From Acinetobacter chinensis (GTDB lineage Bacteria > Pseudomonadota > Gammaproteobacteria > Pseudomonadales > Moraxellaceae), in NCBI RefSeq assembly GCF_002165375.2, contig NZ_CP032134.1, positions 3,534,001 through 3,598,000 of the forward strand: a stretch of DNA of 64,000 bases. The letters are read 5' to 3'. Position 1 is the stretch's first letter; every line of letters starts with the position of its first letter. Below, one piece after another: positions 8,970 through 19,377 of the stretch. The translations under genes were made by a program, and so were the position numbers. Under the pieces are notes generated by a model. It worked only from the letters and a program-made list of their open reading frames with translations. It was not told where the DNA came from and ran no database searches.

Positions 8970-9785
8970 TTACCAGCTGATATTGACACGGCGGTTCGGT
9001 GCCAGACAGTTTACGGTCTGAGCAGACTTTGTCTGCCCTTCACAGGCTTTGTACAGACGGGTTGAACCATTGGCATTCACTTTGATCTGACCTGGCTGGA
9101 CTCCCTGCTGTACCAGCAGATAAGTAACGGTATCTGCACGCTGTGCAGACAGTGCCTGATTGTAGGTGAAATTTCCCAGCTGATCTGCATAACCTGTCAC
9201 CAATACTTTCTGACTGCCTGATGCCCTGATCGCCGCTGCAATATCTTCAATACGGCTGAAATCGCGGTTCACTGCCGCTTCATCATATCGGTCAAATGCA
9301 AACAGCACACTTGCCTGCGCAGCATGAACATCCAGACCATCTGCCACCAGAGCATCTGTCGCTACAGGCTCACTGTTGGCACCATACTGAGCCAGTCCCT
9401 GACAGGCTTCACCTTTCCAGTAATAGGCTTTTGCCAGATAATTTTTGTCAAAATCAATACGCAGCTGACAACGCTTATAGTTCTGTGTTTCAGGTACACG
9501 GATGTCCAGCACATAATTCCACTCACGCACAAAAAACAGCCCTTCACTGAAATGCGGGTGCCCAAGTACGTAACGGATCTGGTCTTTGTTCAAGCCTGTA
9601 TCGAGACGTTTCACCTGATCATATTCAAAACGCTGAACCTGATCCAGGTAGCTTTTTTTCACAGCTGGAAAATGAATACTCTCATCAGCCATCTGTAAAT
9701 TCAGTTGTTCAGATGCCGAAGCGGTGGTGCTGATTGCCAGCAAGCTCAGTGCACAGCCTGCAAGTTGGGTTAAAACGGTTTTCAT
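8970..9785 (-). CDS. OmpA-family envelope protein encoded next to the adhesin
   Basis: 271 residues with a Sec signal peptide (LAGCALSLLAISTTASA, cleavage near residue 24). Residues 55-125 (LDTGLNKDQIRYVLGHPHFSEGLFFVREWNYVLD) resemble the SmpA/OmlA (BamE-like) domain. Residues 155-271 form an OmpA peptidoglycan-binding domain (SVLFAFDRYDEAAV, GYADQLGNFTYNQALSAQRADTVTYLL, NRRVNISW). The Cys in LAGC does not sit in a clear lipobox. It lies 66 bp downstream of the trimeric autotransporter gene on the same strand, the arrangement recalled for Acinetobacter ata loci, so it may help anchor or assemble the adhesin; that role is inferred. Confidence 0.85.
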   Translation of the reverse strand: MKTVLTQLAGCALSLLAISTTASASEQLNLQMADESIHFPAVKKSYLDQVQRFEYDQVKRLDTGLNKDQIRYVLGHPHFSEGLFFVREWNYVLDIRVPETQNYKRCQLRIDFDKNYLAKAYYWKGEACQGLAQYGANSEPVATDALVADGLDVHAAQASVLFAFDRYDEAAVNRDFSRIEDIAAAIRASGSQKVLVTGYADQLGNFTYNQALSAQRADTVTYLLVQQGVQPGQIKVNANGSTRLYKACEGQTKSAQTVNCLAPNRRVNISW

Positions 9786-9851
9786 GTTGATCTCATTCTT
9801 TAGCTAATTCAGATACCGGATGGGAAAGGCAATACCTTTCCCTGCTGTGTA

Positions 9852-12800
9852 TTAATCAATGACGCCACTGATACCAACACGCACACTTGGGTCACCGCCC
9901 TGAGATGCTGTTGCAATACCACCTGTCAATGACCAGCGACCGTTATCGGCAGTTTTACGTAAAGTCACACCAATCGCACTTTCGCCACCGTGATATGCTG
10001 CACCCGCTGCATAGGTATATTTACCCGGTACATATGGTGCATTTTCCAGTGCCATTGCTGCTGCAATACCTGCGTTCGCTTTTTTCTCGACATCATCAAT
10101 ACGCTTGCTGGTTGACTGGAATGCCTGCTGTAACTGATCACCAAGATTGGTGATGCGGTCACCCAGCTGCTGATCGGCAGCATTCAGCGCACCCAGTGCA
10201 TCGCCAACGTTATGATAATCTTTGGCATCTGCACCCTGCCCAATGGTATAGGTCGGTGCTGTGAAGCTCTGGGTAATGTTGTCATAACCTGCATTTCCTC
10301 CCAGATATTCAGCCATCGCCTGGTTGGTTGAGTTCAGCTGTGAACCGTTGACTGCCTGTTGAGAAGAAGAACTGATATTCCCATTGGCGACACCTTCCAC
10401 AACTTTATTACCGGCATTTATACCGCCTGAAGTAATACTTGGACCATCCTTAATCGTCAGACCATCACTGTCAATGGTGGTGTTCCCAGCAGTGAAACGT
10501 TCAGCATCCACACTGTCCACTTTCAGATTCGGTGAGGTAGATACCTGATAATTGGTACTGCCATCGTCATTTTTACTGGTCGATACAACAATGTTGTCAC
10601 CTGCAGTCACTGTAGATTTGGATTCAGTGGCATTTTTATTGACCGCTGCAATCGCATCATTGATGTTGTCAGCACCTGTACCACCAATATTTGAAATATT
10701 GCCATTGGCATCAAATGCCCCCTGTCCCAGCATGTCATGAATCTGACCACCATTCACAGCATCCTGTGAACCTGCTGCGATCTGACCATCGCCAACATTG
10801 GTCACTTTATTGCCAGCAGCATCAATACCGTCTTTGGTGATGCTTGGACCGCCATCAATCGTCAGACCATTGTTATCGAGTTTACTGTCACCTACGATCA
10901 TACTGCCATCAGCACCAAGGTTCTGATCCTTGTTCATGTTGACCATGATGTTGTTGCCATCATTGCTGATGCTGACGTTACCGTCTGTATTGCCAAAATC
11001 GACTGTATTGCCTGGTTTCACATTACTTGCAGTGCCACCATTGGTGCTGACATTCCAGCCCTGATTGGCATTGTTAGCCGTCTGATTGATCGACTCAATC
11101 GCATCATGAATCGTATTCTGACCTGTACCACCAATATTGCTGACAGTGACATTGCCATTGTTGCCAAGCTGCGCATTGCCTCCGATCAGACCTGCCAGGT
11201 TATCCTGTGTCTGATGCAGCTGACTGCCATTTACAGCATCTTTTGAAGTACTGGAGATGTCACCGTTTGCCACATTGGTCACTTTGGTATTACCCGCATT
11301 GATACCTGCAAAGCTGATACTTGGCCCCATACTGATCATGTTGCCGTCAGCATCCAGTGTCAGGAAGCTCAGACCATTGCTGTTGATGACCGTACCACCG
11401 GCATTGACTGAATCCACATTCAGCTCAGGATTCAGTGCGAAATCAATCGTGTTGCCTGTTTTACTGACGCTCAGATTTTTCTCATCTGCTGCCGTCCCGA
11501 TATCAATGGTTTCACCTGCCAGCACACTCTTGGTGTTTTCACCATTACTGCTCAGGCTGAAACCTTTTTCCAGTGCATTGATATTTTTGTTAATGATGTC
11601 ATCAAGACGTGAATCAATTGCATACAGCTGGCTTCCGTTGACTGCATCGGTGGAAGATGAATTGACTGAACCATTGGCAACACTGGTGATTTTTTTGTTT
11701 CCGGCATTGATGCCTGAAACCAGCACACTTGGACCACCGGTAATGCTCAGTCCCTGATTGTTCAGAATACTGTTACCGGCTTTCACTGAATTCACCTGAA
11801 GGTCATCAGCTGTTTTAACTTCGTAATTGCTGCTGCCATCGGCATTTTTAGTCTCAGTCACCACCATGTTTTTACCCTGATTCACTGTGGTTTTTGCAGC
11901 TGCCACAGCTTCATCAATGGTGTTTTTGCCTGTACCGCCAATATTTGAAGTGGAAATGCTGCCTGTATTCGGATCAATTTTGGTATTGCCACCGATCACA
12001 CCCGCAACATTGTTCTGCGCGTTATACAGCTGACTACCGTTCACTGCATCTTTGGACGTCGCAGAAATATTACCCTTAGCAACACTGGTGATTTTTTTAT
12101 TCCCTGCATCAATCCCAGAAGCAAGTATGCTTGGACCACCAACAATACTCAGACCATTACTGTTAATAGTCGTATTACCTGCTTTCAGTGAATTTACATC
12201 CAGATCATCGGCAGTTCTGACTTCGTAGTTACTGCTGCCATCGGCATTTTTTGTCTCAGCAACCACCATGTTTTTACCCTGGGTCACTGTAGTTTTTGCA
12301 GCCGCCACAGCTTCATCAATGGTGTTTTTGCCTGTACCGCCAATATTTGAAGTCGAAATGCTGCCTGTATTCGGATCAATTTTGGTATTGCCACCGATCA
12401 CACCCGCAACATTGTTCTGTGCGTTATACAGCTGACTGCCATTCACTGCATCTTTCGATGTTGCAGAAACATCACCATTGGCAACACTGGTGACTTTCTT
12501 AGCCCCTGCATCTATACCACTGGCACTGATGACAGGACCTGTCTGAACCAGATTTCCTTTGCCATCATCGCTTACAAAACTCAATCCATTATGGTTCAGT
12601 ACCGTGCCACCTGCGGTAACAGAAGTCACATCCAGGTCTGGATTCAGTGCAAAATCAATGGTATTGCCTGTTTTGGTTGCGGTCAGATTTTTCTCACCTG
12701 CGGCAGTACCAATATCAATGGTTGCCCCTGCAAGGACTGCACCAGTATTCAGACCATTGGAACTCAGACTGAAACCCTGCTCCAGGTTCGCAATATTTTT

Positions 12801-15800
12801 ATTGATAATGTCATCAATACGCGAATCCACAGCATATAACTGACTGCCATTCACAGCGTCTTTTGAGACGGAAGACATATCACCATTGGCAACACTGGTG
12901 ATTTTTTTATTCCCTGCATCAATCCCTGATGCCAGTATGCTTGGACCACCTGTAATGCTCAGACCATTATTGTTGATCAGCGTATTACCCGCTTTTAATG
13001 AAGTCACGTCCAGGTTATCTGAGGTTTTCACTTCATAATTACTGCTGCCATCAGCATTCTTCGTCTCTGTCACCACCATGTTTTTGCCCTGGCTGACAGT
13101 GGTTTTTGCTGCTGCGACGGCTTCATTAATGGTGTTTTTACCCGTACCACCAATATTGGATACCGTCACATCACCTGCGTGATTTACAGCCGCATTGCCA
13201 CCAATCACACTGGCAACATTGTTCTGAGCCTTATTCAGCTGGCTGCCATTGACAGCATCTTTCGATGTCGCCGAAATGTCACCACTGGCAACACCTGTGA
13301 TCTTTTTATTACCTGCATCAATACCTGAAGCCAGAACACTCGGACCACCTGCAATACTCAGACCATTGTTGCTAATAGTGGTATTACCAGCTTTCAGTGA
13401 GGTCACATCCAGGTCATCAGCTGTTGCCACTTCATAGTTTGTACTGCCATCGGTATTTTCAGTGGCTTTAACCACCATGTTTTTACCCTGAGTCACTGTA
13501 GTTTTTGCAGCTGCCACAGCTTCATCAATGGTGTTCTTACCTGTACCGCCAATATTTGAAGTGGAAATATTGCCTGTATTCGGATCAATTTTCGTATTGC
13601 CGCCGATCACACCTGCGACATTGTTCTGCGCGTTATACAACTGACTGCCATTCACTGCATCTTTCGATGTGGATGACACATTGCCACTGGCAACACTGGT
13701 GATTTTCTTATTGCCCGCATCAATACCCGAAGCCAGAATACTTGGACCATTCACAATAGTCATGCCATTACTGGTCACTGCTGTATCACCTACAGTCAGC
13801 CCCTTCTGGTTCAGCGTATTGCCGCCAGCCGTAATGCTTTTTACCTCAATGTCATCTGCCAGCTGAATCTGAATCTGACCATTGCTGACCTGAGTGGAAA
13901 TATTTTTGTCTGCACCGACGACTTCAACCGATTCACCCAGTGCTTTCTGAACTTTTTTACCGTCCTGCGCTGTCAGTGCAAAACCTTTGTTTGCTGTATC
14001 CAGTGCATTTCTGGCAATCGTATCTGTTACAAACAGCTGACTGCCGTTGACGGCATCTTTAGAGATCGCTGAGATGTCACCATTGGCAACATTGGTCATT
14101 TTTGTGTCACCGGCATCAATACCATCAGCTTTCACAGAAGGACCTGTCTGAACCAGTGTCACACCATCAGAAGCAAGTTGCTGGAAGCTCAGTCCATCTT
14201 TATTCAGCGTTGTGCCGCCCGCAGTTACAGATGAAACATTCAGGTCTTTATTCAGCGCAAAATCAATGGTATTGCCTGTTTTCGTTGCAGTCAGGTTGGT
14301 TTCACCTGCGGCAGTGCCAATATCAATCACATCCTGATCGGCAATAATGCTTTGATCCTTGCCATCTGAAGCCAGCGAAATTTTCGGCTGAGCAGCGTCA
14401 ATAGCATTGATGATTGTTGTATCGAGTTTATCTTTCAGTGCAAATAACTGACTGCCATTCACAGCATCTGTAGATGTTGCTGTAATATCGCCTGCTGCAA
14501 CACTGGTGATTTTCTGATTACCAGCATTGATCCCACTGACGGTCACGCTTGGACCATTGGTAATGCTCAGTCCATTGCTGTTCAGAACTGTACCACCTGC
14601 AGTCACAGAATTAATATTCAGATCATCCGCTGTTTTGACTTCGTAGTTACTGCTGCCATCGGTATGCTTTGTCTCAGTCACAACCACATTTTTGCCCTGA
14701 GTCACTGTGGTTTTTGCCGCAGCAACAGCTTCATCAATGGTGTTTTTATCAGTACCACCAATATTCGAAACGGTTACATCACCTGCATTATTCACCGCTG
14801 CATTACCGCCAATCACACTGGCAACATTGTTCTGTGCCTGATTCAGCTGGCTGCCATTGATGGCATCTGTAGATATCGCTGAAAGTTCACCTTTAGCAAC
14901 ATTCGTGATCTTTTTATTGCCCGCATCAATACCATTGACAGTCACACTTGGACCATTGGCAATGCTCAGTCCATTGCTGTTCAGAACTGTACCACCTGCA
15001 GTCACAGAATTAATATTCAGATCATCCGCTGTTTTGACTTCGTAGTTACTGCTGCCATCGGTATTCTTCGTCTCAGTCACAACCACATTTTTGCCCTGAG
15101 TCACTGTGGTTTTTGCCGCAGCAACAGCTTCATCAATGGTGTTTTTACCAGTACCACCAATATTCGAAACGGTTACATCACCTGCATTATTCACCGCTGC
15201 ATTACCGCCAATCACACTGGCAACATTGTTCTGTGCCTGATTCAGCTGGCTGCCGTTGATGGCATCTGTAGATGTTGCTGAAAGATCACCTTTAGTAACA
15301 TTCGTGATCTTTTTATTACCCGCATCAATACCGCTGACAGTCACACTTGGACCATTGGCAATGCTCAGTCCATTGCTGTTCAATGTGCTGTCCCCTGTCT
15401 GAACAGAGTTCAGCTCCAGATCCTGGCTCAGCGTAAAATCAATGGTATTTCCAGATTTGGTCACTTTCAGATTTTTTTCATCTGCTGCAGTCCCAATATC
15501 AATGGTATCACCCATCTGAACATTGCCCTGATCCGCACCGTTACTGGACAGGTTGAACCCCTGATTCAATTTACCAGATACTGTTTTCAGCTGTGACACA
15601 TTCACGGCATCCGTATCGGCAGAACCTGCGCTGACGCTAGTAATACGACGGTCACCAATATTCATTTCACCTCTGGCAGTTCCCCCCACCAGAAATGCCT
15701 GATCAGACAGCGTTGTACTGCTTGCAGATGAGCCTGAACCAATCGCAATCGAGTCTTTATTGGTTGCTACAGCACCATTACCCATCGCAATTGAGTTATC

Positions 15801-16499
15801 TGCCGATTTTGCAACTTTTGAATTTGTTCCCAGTGCAATACTCTGCTCAGCTTCAGCCTTTGAAATTGCCCCAATCGCCAGCGCAGCACCACCCGATGCA
15901 TTTGCATAGACACCCAGTGCAGAACTGGCATCACCAGAAGCTGTTGACGTCATCCCCAGAGCTGTTGAAAAATGACCTGAGGCAGCAGACTGAGTCCCCA
16001 TCGCAACAGAACCTGCACCACTGGCTGTAGTCGAACGGTAACTTCCGCCTGTTTCATTCCCACCTACAAGGCGGACACCGGTCAGTGCTTCATATGAATC
16101 GTTGATTGTTTTATCTGATGCAATACGGTCAATATCATCACCACCGACTGCAACTGCTGAATTGCCTGAAGCGATGACATTGGCACCCAGAGCAACCGTC
16201 TGATCACCCGATGCCTTGCTTGCATAACCAATCGCAACAGACTGATTCGCCCCATTGACTTTACTGGCTGTACTTGCATCTGTTCCTATTGCAACAGAGT
16301 TGGTCGCACTTGCTGTTCCCCCACCTGCTGCATAAGAAGCGGACCAGGCATCAGAGGAAAATGTCAGCATGGCAATGACAGGTAATGCGAGTAACTGCAC
16401 GCTCTTTGATTTTGTTTTTGAATGACCTTTTGCCAGTTCAGAAACAGCAACCCACGCTCCCGCAGAAACATTCCAGACAACCCGATAAACCCTGTTCAT
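9852..16499 (-). CDS. Ata-like trimeric autotransporter adhesin
   Basis: Very large (2215 residues) type Vc secreted surface adhesin. It starts with an extended signal peptide region (MNRVYRVVWNVSAGAWVAVSE, then a hydrophobic core ending at DAWSA near residue 54). The head (about 55-270) has YadA-type repeats such as SVAIGYASKASGDQTVALG. The stalk is built from modules ending in necks of the type SKDAVNGSQL (I count 14), with repeated GKNVVV and IDAGNKKITSVA segments. The C-terminal anchor (about 2135-2215) has KYTYAAGAAYHGGESAIGVT and ends GISGVID, a four-strand YadA barrel. Long stretches are nearly duplicated at DNA level, so copy number could change by recombination. Expected role: adhesion to matrix or host and biofilm. 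Naming it ata would need an alignment. Confidence 0.92.
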   Translation of the reverse strand: MNRVYRVVWNVSAGAWVAVSELAKGHSKTKSKSVQLLALPVIAMLTFSSDAWSASYAAGGGTASATNSVAIGTDASTASKVNGANQSVAIGYASKASGDQTVALGANVIASGNSAVAVGGDDIDRIASDKTINDSYEALTGVRLVGGNETGGSYRSTTASGAGSVAMGTQSAASGHFSTALGMTSTASGDASSALGVYANASGGAALAIGAISKAEAEQSIALGTNSKVAKSADNSIAMGNGAVATNKDSIAIGSGSSASSTTLSDQAFLVGGTARGEMNIGDRRITSVSAGSADTDAVNVSQLKTVSGKLNQGFNLSSNGADQGNVQMGDTIDIGTAADEKNLKVTKSGNTIDFTLSQDLELNSVQTGDSTLNSNGLSIANGPSVTVSGIDAGNKKITNVTKGDLSATSTDAINGSQLNQAQNNVASVIGGNAAVNNAGDVTVSNIGGTGKNTIDEAVAAAKTTVTQGKNVVVTETKNTDGSSNYEVKTADDLNINSVTAGGTVLNSNGLSIANGPSVTVNGIDAGNKKITNVAKGELSAISTDAINGSQLNQAQNNVASVIGGNAAVNNAGDVTVSNIGGTDKNTIDEAVAAAKTTVTQGKNVVVTETKHTDGSSNYEVKTADDLNINSVTAGGTVLNSNGLSITNGPSVTVSGINAGNQKITSVAAGDITATSTDAVNGSQLFALKDKLDTTIINAIDAAQPKISLASDGKDQSIIADQDVIDIGTAAGETNLTATKTGNTIDFALNKDLNVSSVTAGGTTLNKDGLSFQQLASDGVTLVQTGPSVKADGIDAGDTKMTNVANGDISAISKDAVNGSQLFVTDTIARNALDTANKGFALTAQDGKKVQKALGESVEVVGADKNISTQVSNGQIQIQLADDIEVKSITAGGNTLNQKGLTVGDTAVTSNGMTIVNGPSILASGIDAGNKKITSVASGNVSSTSKDAVNGSQLYNAQNNVAGVIGGNTKIDPNTGNISTSNIGGTGKNTIDEAVAAAKTTVTQGKNMVVKATENTDGSTNYEVATADDLDVTSLKAGNTTISNNGLSIAGGPSVLASGIDAGNKKITGVASGDISATSKDAVNGSQLNKAQNNVASVIGGNAAVNHAGDVTVSNIGGTGKNTINEAVAAAKTTVSQGKNMVVTETKNADGSSNYEVKTSDNLDVTSLKAGNTLINNNGLSITGGPSILASGIDAGNKKITSVANGDMSSVSKDAVNGSQLYAVDSRIDDIINKNIANLEQGFSLSSNGLNTGAVLAGATIDIGTAAGEKNLTATKTGNTIDFALNPDLDVTSVTAGGTVLNHNGLSFVSDDGKGNLVQTGPVISASGIDAGAKKVTSVANGDVSATSKDAVNGSQLYNAQNNVAGVIGGNTKIDPNTGSISTSNIGGTGKNTIDEAVAAAKTTVTQGKNMVVAETKNADGSSNYEVRTADDLDVNSLKAGNTTINSNGLSIVGGPSILASGIDAGNKKITSVAKGNISATSKDAVNGSQLYNAQNNVAGVIGGNTKIDPNTGSISTSNIGGTGKNTIDEAVAAAKTTVNQGKNMVVTETKNADGSSNYEVKTADDLQVNSVKAGNSILNNQGLSITGGPSVLVSGINAGNKKITSVANGSVNSSSTDAVNGSQLYAIDSRLDDIINKNINALEKGFSLSSNGENTKSVLAGETIDIGTAADEKNLSVSKTGNTIDFALNPELNVDSVNAGGTVINSNGLSFLTLDADGNMISMGPSISFAGINAGNTKVTNVANGDISSTSKDAVNGSQLHQTQDNLAGLIGGNAQLGNNGNVTVSNIGGTGQNTIHDAIESINQTANNANQGWNVSTNGGTASNVKPGNTVDFGNTDGNVSISNDGNNIMVNMNKDQNLGADGSMIVGDSKLDNNGLTIDGGPSITKDGIDAAGNKVTNVGDGQIAAGSQDAVNGGQIHDMLGQGAFDANGNISNIGGTGADNINDAIAAVNKNATESKSTVTAGDNIVVSTSKNDDGSTNYQVSTSPNLKVDSVDAERFTAGNTTIDSDGLTIKDGPSITSGGINAGNKVVEGVANGNISSSSQQAVNGSQLNSTNQAMAEYLGGNAGYDNITQSFTAPTYTIGQGADAKDYHNVGDALGALNAADQQLGDRITNLGDQLQQAFQSTSKRIDDVEKKANAGIAAAMALENAPYVPGKYTYAAGAAYHGGESAIGVTLRKTADNGRWSLTGGIATASQGGDPSVRVGISGVID
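14542..15339 (-). repeat. Two near-identical 399-bp tandem units inside the adhesin stalk
   Basis: Units at 14542-14940 and 14941-15339 (133 codons each) differ at only a few positions, and a third partial copy begins at 15340. Further related but diverged 402-bp spaced modules are visible, for example between about 11911 and 12313. Confidence 0.85.
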
Positions 16500-16538
16500 T
16501 TAATACACCAAAACTATGCAAATCACATGAAAGAGCAC

Positions 16539-16567
16539 ATAATACCCTCGGTACAATTAGCATACAA
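16539..16567 (-). promoter_or_regulatory. Putative promoter of the adhesin gene
   Basis: On the minus strand TTGTAT, a 17-nt spacer and TATTAT, ending about 40 nt upstream of the adhesin ATG. The rest of the 427-bp AT-rich gap (16500-16926) holds the fmt promoter on the other strand; nothing else is seen. Confidence 0.5.
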
Positions 16568-16895
16568 ATCTACACAATCACATACTATAAATATGTGTTT
16601 ATTGCTTAAACAGCCCTCTTTTCAATAAAAATAAATCAAATTCACATAAATTATTTATTTTTATTTAATAATTAAATCATTGATATATATAAAATGAATA
16701 TGTTTTTTAATTAAACAATCATGAATAAAAAACAAACATCAGCGATCATGAGAAAATGTTTCTGAATGTAATTTTCACAGATTCCTGAACAGCTTTTTTC
16801 TGTCTTTTTAATGCGCTGTTTTTTACAGTATTTATTCTTTTGATGTACTGATTTTTAACCAATCAATCAAATCCCCTTAAAATTGCGATATTTGC

Positions 16896-16901
16896 TATAA
16901 T
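16896..16901 (+). promoter_or_regulatory. Putative -10 element of fmt
   Basis: Perfect TATAAT preceded by TTTGC, 26 nt upstream of the GTG start; no good -35 hexamer is visible at the right distance. Confidence 0.4.
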
Positions 16902-16926
16902 TTTTATTTCCTTTCAGGTTGTTCAT

Positions 16927-17886
16927 GTGAGAATTATTTTTGCAGGTACCCCAGAATTTGCAGCAACTGCCCTGGCGGCACTGTTAAAGACAGATCATGA
17001 GATCGTTGCTGTTTATACCCAACCCGACCGTAAAGCAGGTCGAGGTCAAAAGCTGTCAGCTTCTGCTGTCAAACAGCTCGCCCTGGAAAATAATTTATCC
17101 GTTTATCAACCGCTACATTTTAAAGCATCCACCGAAGAAGGTCTGGCAGCACAGCAGGAACTGGCTGAACTGAATGCCGATGTCATGATTGTTGCTGCTT
17201 ACGGTCTGATTCTCCCTCAGTCTGTACTGAACACCCCAAAATATGGCTGCCTGAATATTCATGGTTCGTTACTGCCCCGCTGGCGTGGTGCAGCCCCGAT
17301 TCAGCGTGCCATCGCCACAGGTGATACCGAAACAGGTGTAACCATTATGAAAATGGCAGCGGGACTGGATACCGGTGACATGATGTATAAAACCCTGTGT
17401 CCAATCACTGCCGAAGATACCTCAGCAACCCTGCATGACAAACTTGCCATTCAAGGTGCGGAAGCGATTTGCACAGTTGTGGAAACTGAACAGACTTTAG
17501 AGCACTACCTGAATACTCGTGAAGTTCAGGACGAGCAATTCACGGTTTATGCACATAAACTTTCAAAGGCTGAAGCTCAAGTGGACTGGTCAAAATCTGC
17601 CATTGAGATTGACCGTAATATTCGCGCCTTCAATCCTTGGCCTGTGGCTTTTACCCCAATTGATGAAAGCAATAGTTTACGCATCTGGAATTCTCAGATC
17701 TCAGACGTCGTTGCCAATGGTGAGTCCGAAGGGACGATTATTGAGATCAATAAACACGGCGTGCATGTTGCTTGTGGAGAAGGTGTAATCTGTCTTTCAA
17801 GCTTACAATGGCCAGGTGGTAAAGCCATTAACGCAGTACAAATTTTGCAAAGTCATAAACTTTCTGTAGGACATACATTCTCATGA
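16927..17886 (+). CDS. fmt: Methionyl-tRNA formyltransferase
   Basis: Formylates Met-tRNAfMet with 10-formyl-THF for translation initiation. The 319 residues match the family. MRIIFAGTPEFAATAL opens the formyltransferase Rossmann domain, the catalytic segment SLLPRWRGAAPIQRAI is near residue 112, and DTGDMMYK follows; the C-terminal OB-like tRNA-binding domain runs from about residue 210. The start is GTG: the overlapping ATG two bases upstream is immediately followed by TGA in its frame. The gene overlaps rsmB by four bases (ATGA), a translationally coupled pair common in bacteria. Confidence 0.97.
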   Translation: MRIIFAGTPEFAATALAALLKTDHEIVAVYTQPDRKAGRGQKLSASAVKQLALENNLSVYQPLHFKASTEEGLAAQQELAELNADVMIVAAYGLILPQSVLNTPKYGCLNIHGSLLPRWRGAAPIQRAIATGDTETGVTIMKMAAGLDTGDMMYKTLCPITAEDTSATLHDKLAIQGAEAICTVVETEQTLEHYLNTREVQDEQFTVYAHKLSKAEAQVDWSKSAIEIDRNIRAFNPWPVAFTPIDESNSLRIWNSQISDVVANGESEGTIIEINKHGVHVACGEGVICLSSLQWPGGKAINAVQILQSHKLSVGHTFS

Positions 17887-19190
17887 GCCAGATTCAATCA
17901 TCAGCAAAAAACTTGAATTTGCGTGCTCAAGTGGTGAAAACGCTGTTAGCTGTTCAAAATGGTCAATCTTTAACATCTGTTCTGAATCAGCATTTAAATA
18001 TTGTTTCTGAACGTGATCGTGGTTTGTACCATGAGTTAAGTTTGGGTTGTTTACGTCAATGGTATGGGCTAAAAGCAATTACGCTGCCTTTACTGACCAA
18101 GCCTTTGGACAATGAAGCCCTGGAAAGCTGTTTATATCTCGGTTTATATCAGCTTTTATGTACCCGTATCCCTGCACATGCTGCGATCTCTGAAACGGTG
18201 AATGCTGTTAAACAACTTGGTTTTGAGCCAATGAGTGGTCTGGTCAATGCCGTTCTGCGTCGTGTTTCACGTGAAACAGAAGAATTCCAGACTGCACTGG
18301 ATGAAGCTCATGGTCTACCGAGCTGGTTATTCAAACGCTTGAAAAAGGACTGGCCTGAACAACTGCCTGAACTGTGCCATAACCTGAAGCAGGTTGCGCC
18401 ACTGACCCTCCGTGTGAATGAGCGTCAGATCAGCCGTGATGAGTATCTCGAAATTTTAGAAGAAGAAAACATTGAAGCTCATGCATGTGAACTTTCTGAT
18501 GTTGGGATCGTACTTGATCAAACAGGGAATATCACCAGTTTACCAGGTTTTGAAGAAGGTGGTTTTTCAGTTCAGGATGAGCATGCTCAACTCTGTGCAA
18601 CTTTACTTCCAGACTTAGATGGCAAAGTTGTGGTCGATGCCTGTGCTGCACCTGGTGGCAAAGCCGCGCATATTTTAGAACGTTTTAATCCTAAGAAACT
18701 GATCGCACTTGATCATGATGCAAAGCGTCTGGTCCGTGTTTCTGAAAACTTAGAACGTCTTGAATTAAATGCACATGCGGATGTTGAAATTATCACCGCG
18801 GATGCAACCACCTGGACAGCCGAGCAAGCTGTTGACTGTATCGTCCTGGATGCGCCATGTTCTGCCATCGGCGTGATGCGTCGTCATCCTGATATTCGTT
18901 TACTGCGTCAGTCTACCGATATTCAAAAAACTGTTGATTTGCAAAAGCAGATTTTGAACCACATGTGGCAACAACTGAAAGTTGGTGGCACGATGCTTTA
19001 TATCACCTGCTCAATTTTAAAAGTTGAAAATGAGCAACAGATGGTGAATTTCTTTGCTGAACATGCAGATGCTCAGGAAGTGAAAATTGAAGCGAAATGG
19101 GGTTTAACTCAGATTCACGGTCGTCAGTTATTGCCTGAAACTGGGTTTGGTGATGGTTTTTATTATTGTAAAATCCAGAAAACTGCATGA
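17883..19190 (+). CDS. rsmB: 16S rRNA m5C967 methyltransferase
   Basis: SAM-dependent methyltransferase of 435 residues. The N-terminal NusB-like RNA-binding domain spans about residues 10-140. The Rossmann methyltransferase domain has the SAM motif VVDACAAPGGKAAHIL near residue 255, the catalytic DAPCSAIGVMRRHPDIR near 325 and the second cysteine in YITCSILKVENEQQ. These two cysteines are the nucleophile and the resolving residue of the RsmB family. Coupled to fmt by a 4-bp overlap and followed by a strong terminator. Confidence 0.96.
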   Translation: MSQIQSSAKNLNLRAQVVKTLLAVQNGQSLTSVLNQHLNIVSERDRGLYHELSLGCLRQWYGLKAITLPLLTKPLDNEALESCLYLGLYQLLCTRIPAHAAISETVNAVKQLGFEPMSGLVNAVLRRVSRETEEFQTALDEAHGLPSWLFKRLKKDWPEQLPELCHNLKQVAPLTLRVNERQISRDEYLEILEEENIEAHACELSDVGIVLDQTGNITSLPGFEEGGFSVQDEHAQLCATLLPDLDGKVVVDACAAPGGKAAHILERFNPKKLIALDHDAKRLVRVSENLERLELNAHADVEIITADATTWTAEQAVDCIVLDAPCSAIGVMRRHPDIRLLRQSTDIQKTVDLQKQILNHMWQQLKVGGTMLYITCSILKVENEQQMVNFFAEHADAQEVKIEAKWGLTQIHGRQLLPETGFGDGFYYCKIQKTA

Positions 19191-19214
19191 GCCTTTGCTT
19201 CACTGAAAGGCTAT

Positions 19215-19249
19215 AAAAAATGCCCGATCACATGATCGGGCATTTTTTA
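19215..19249. terminator. Bidirectional terminator between rsmB and metS
   Basis: TGCCCGATCA/TGATCGGGCA stem with a two-base loop region, flanked by A and T runs on both sides, serving both converging transcripts. Confidence 0.88.
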
Positions 19250-19265
19250 TTTCAACTCAGCAGAA

Positions 19266-19376
19266 TCAATCTTCAGCTTCATCTGGGTTTTTCACCAGAT
19301 GAATCGTTGCTAAAATCAGACCGCCCCACAACAGAACAATCGACAGAATCATCATGATAATTGCAGATGTATTCAT
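19266..19376 (-). CDS. Methionine/alanine importer small subunit (MetS-like)
   Basis: A 36-residue protein: MNTSAIIMMILSIVLLWGG, a single membrane segment, then a short charged tail ending NPDEAED. MetS-type small subunits of NSS transporters have this length and position. Its ATG lies one base after the stop of the transporter gene upstream, so the two are surely co-translated. In Corynebacterium MetP needs MetS for activity; here that dependence is inferred from synteny. Confidence 0.8.
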   Translation of the reverse strand: MNTSAIIMMILSIVLLWGGLILATIHLVKNPDEAED

Positions 19377-19377
19377 G

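Noticed and set aside
9852..16499. Regular repeats resembling a CRISPR or satellite array
   Set aside because: The repeats are in frame with one long coding sequence, have about 400-bp period and encode YadA-type neck and stalk modules.
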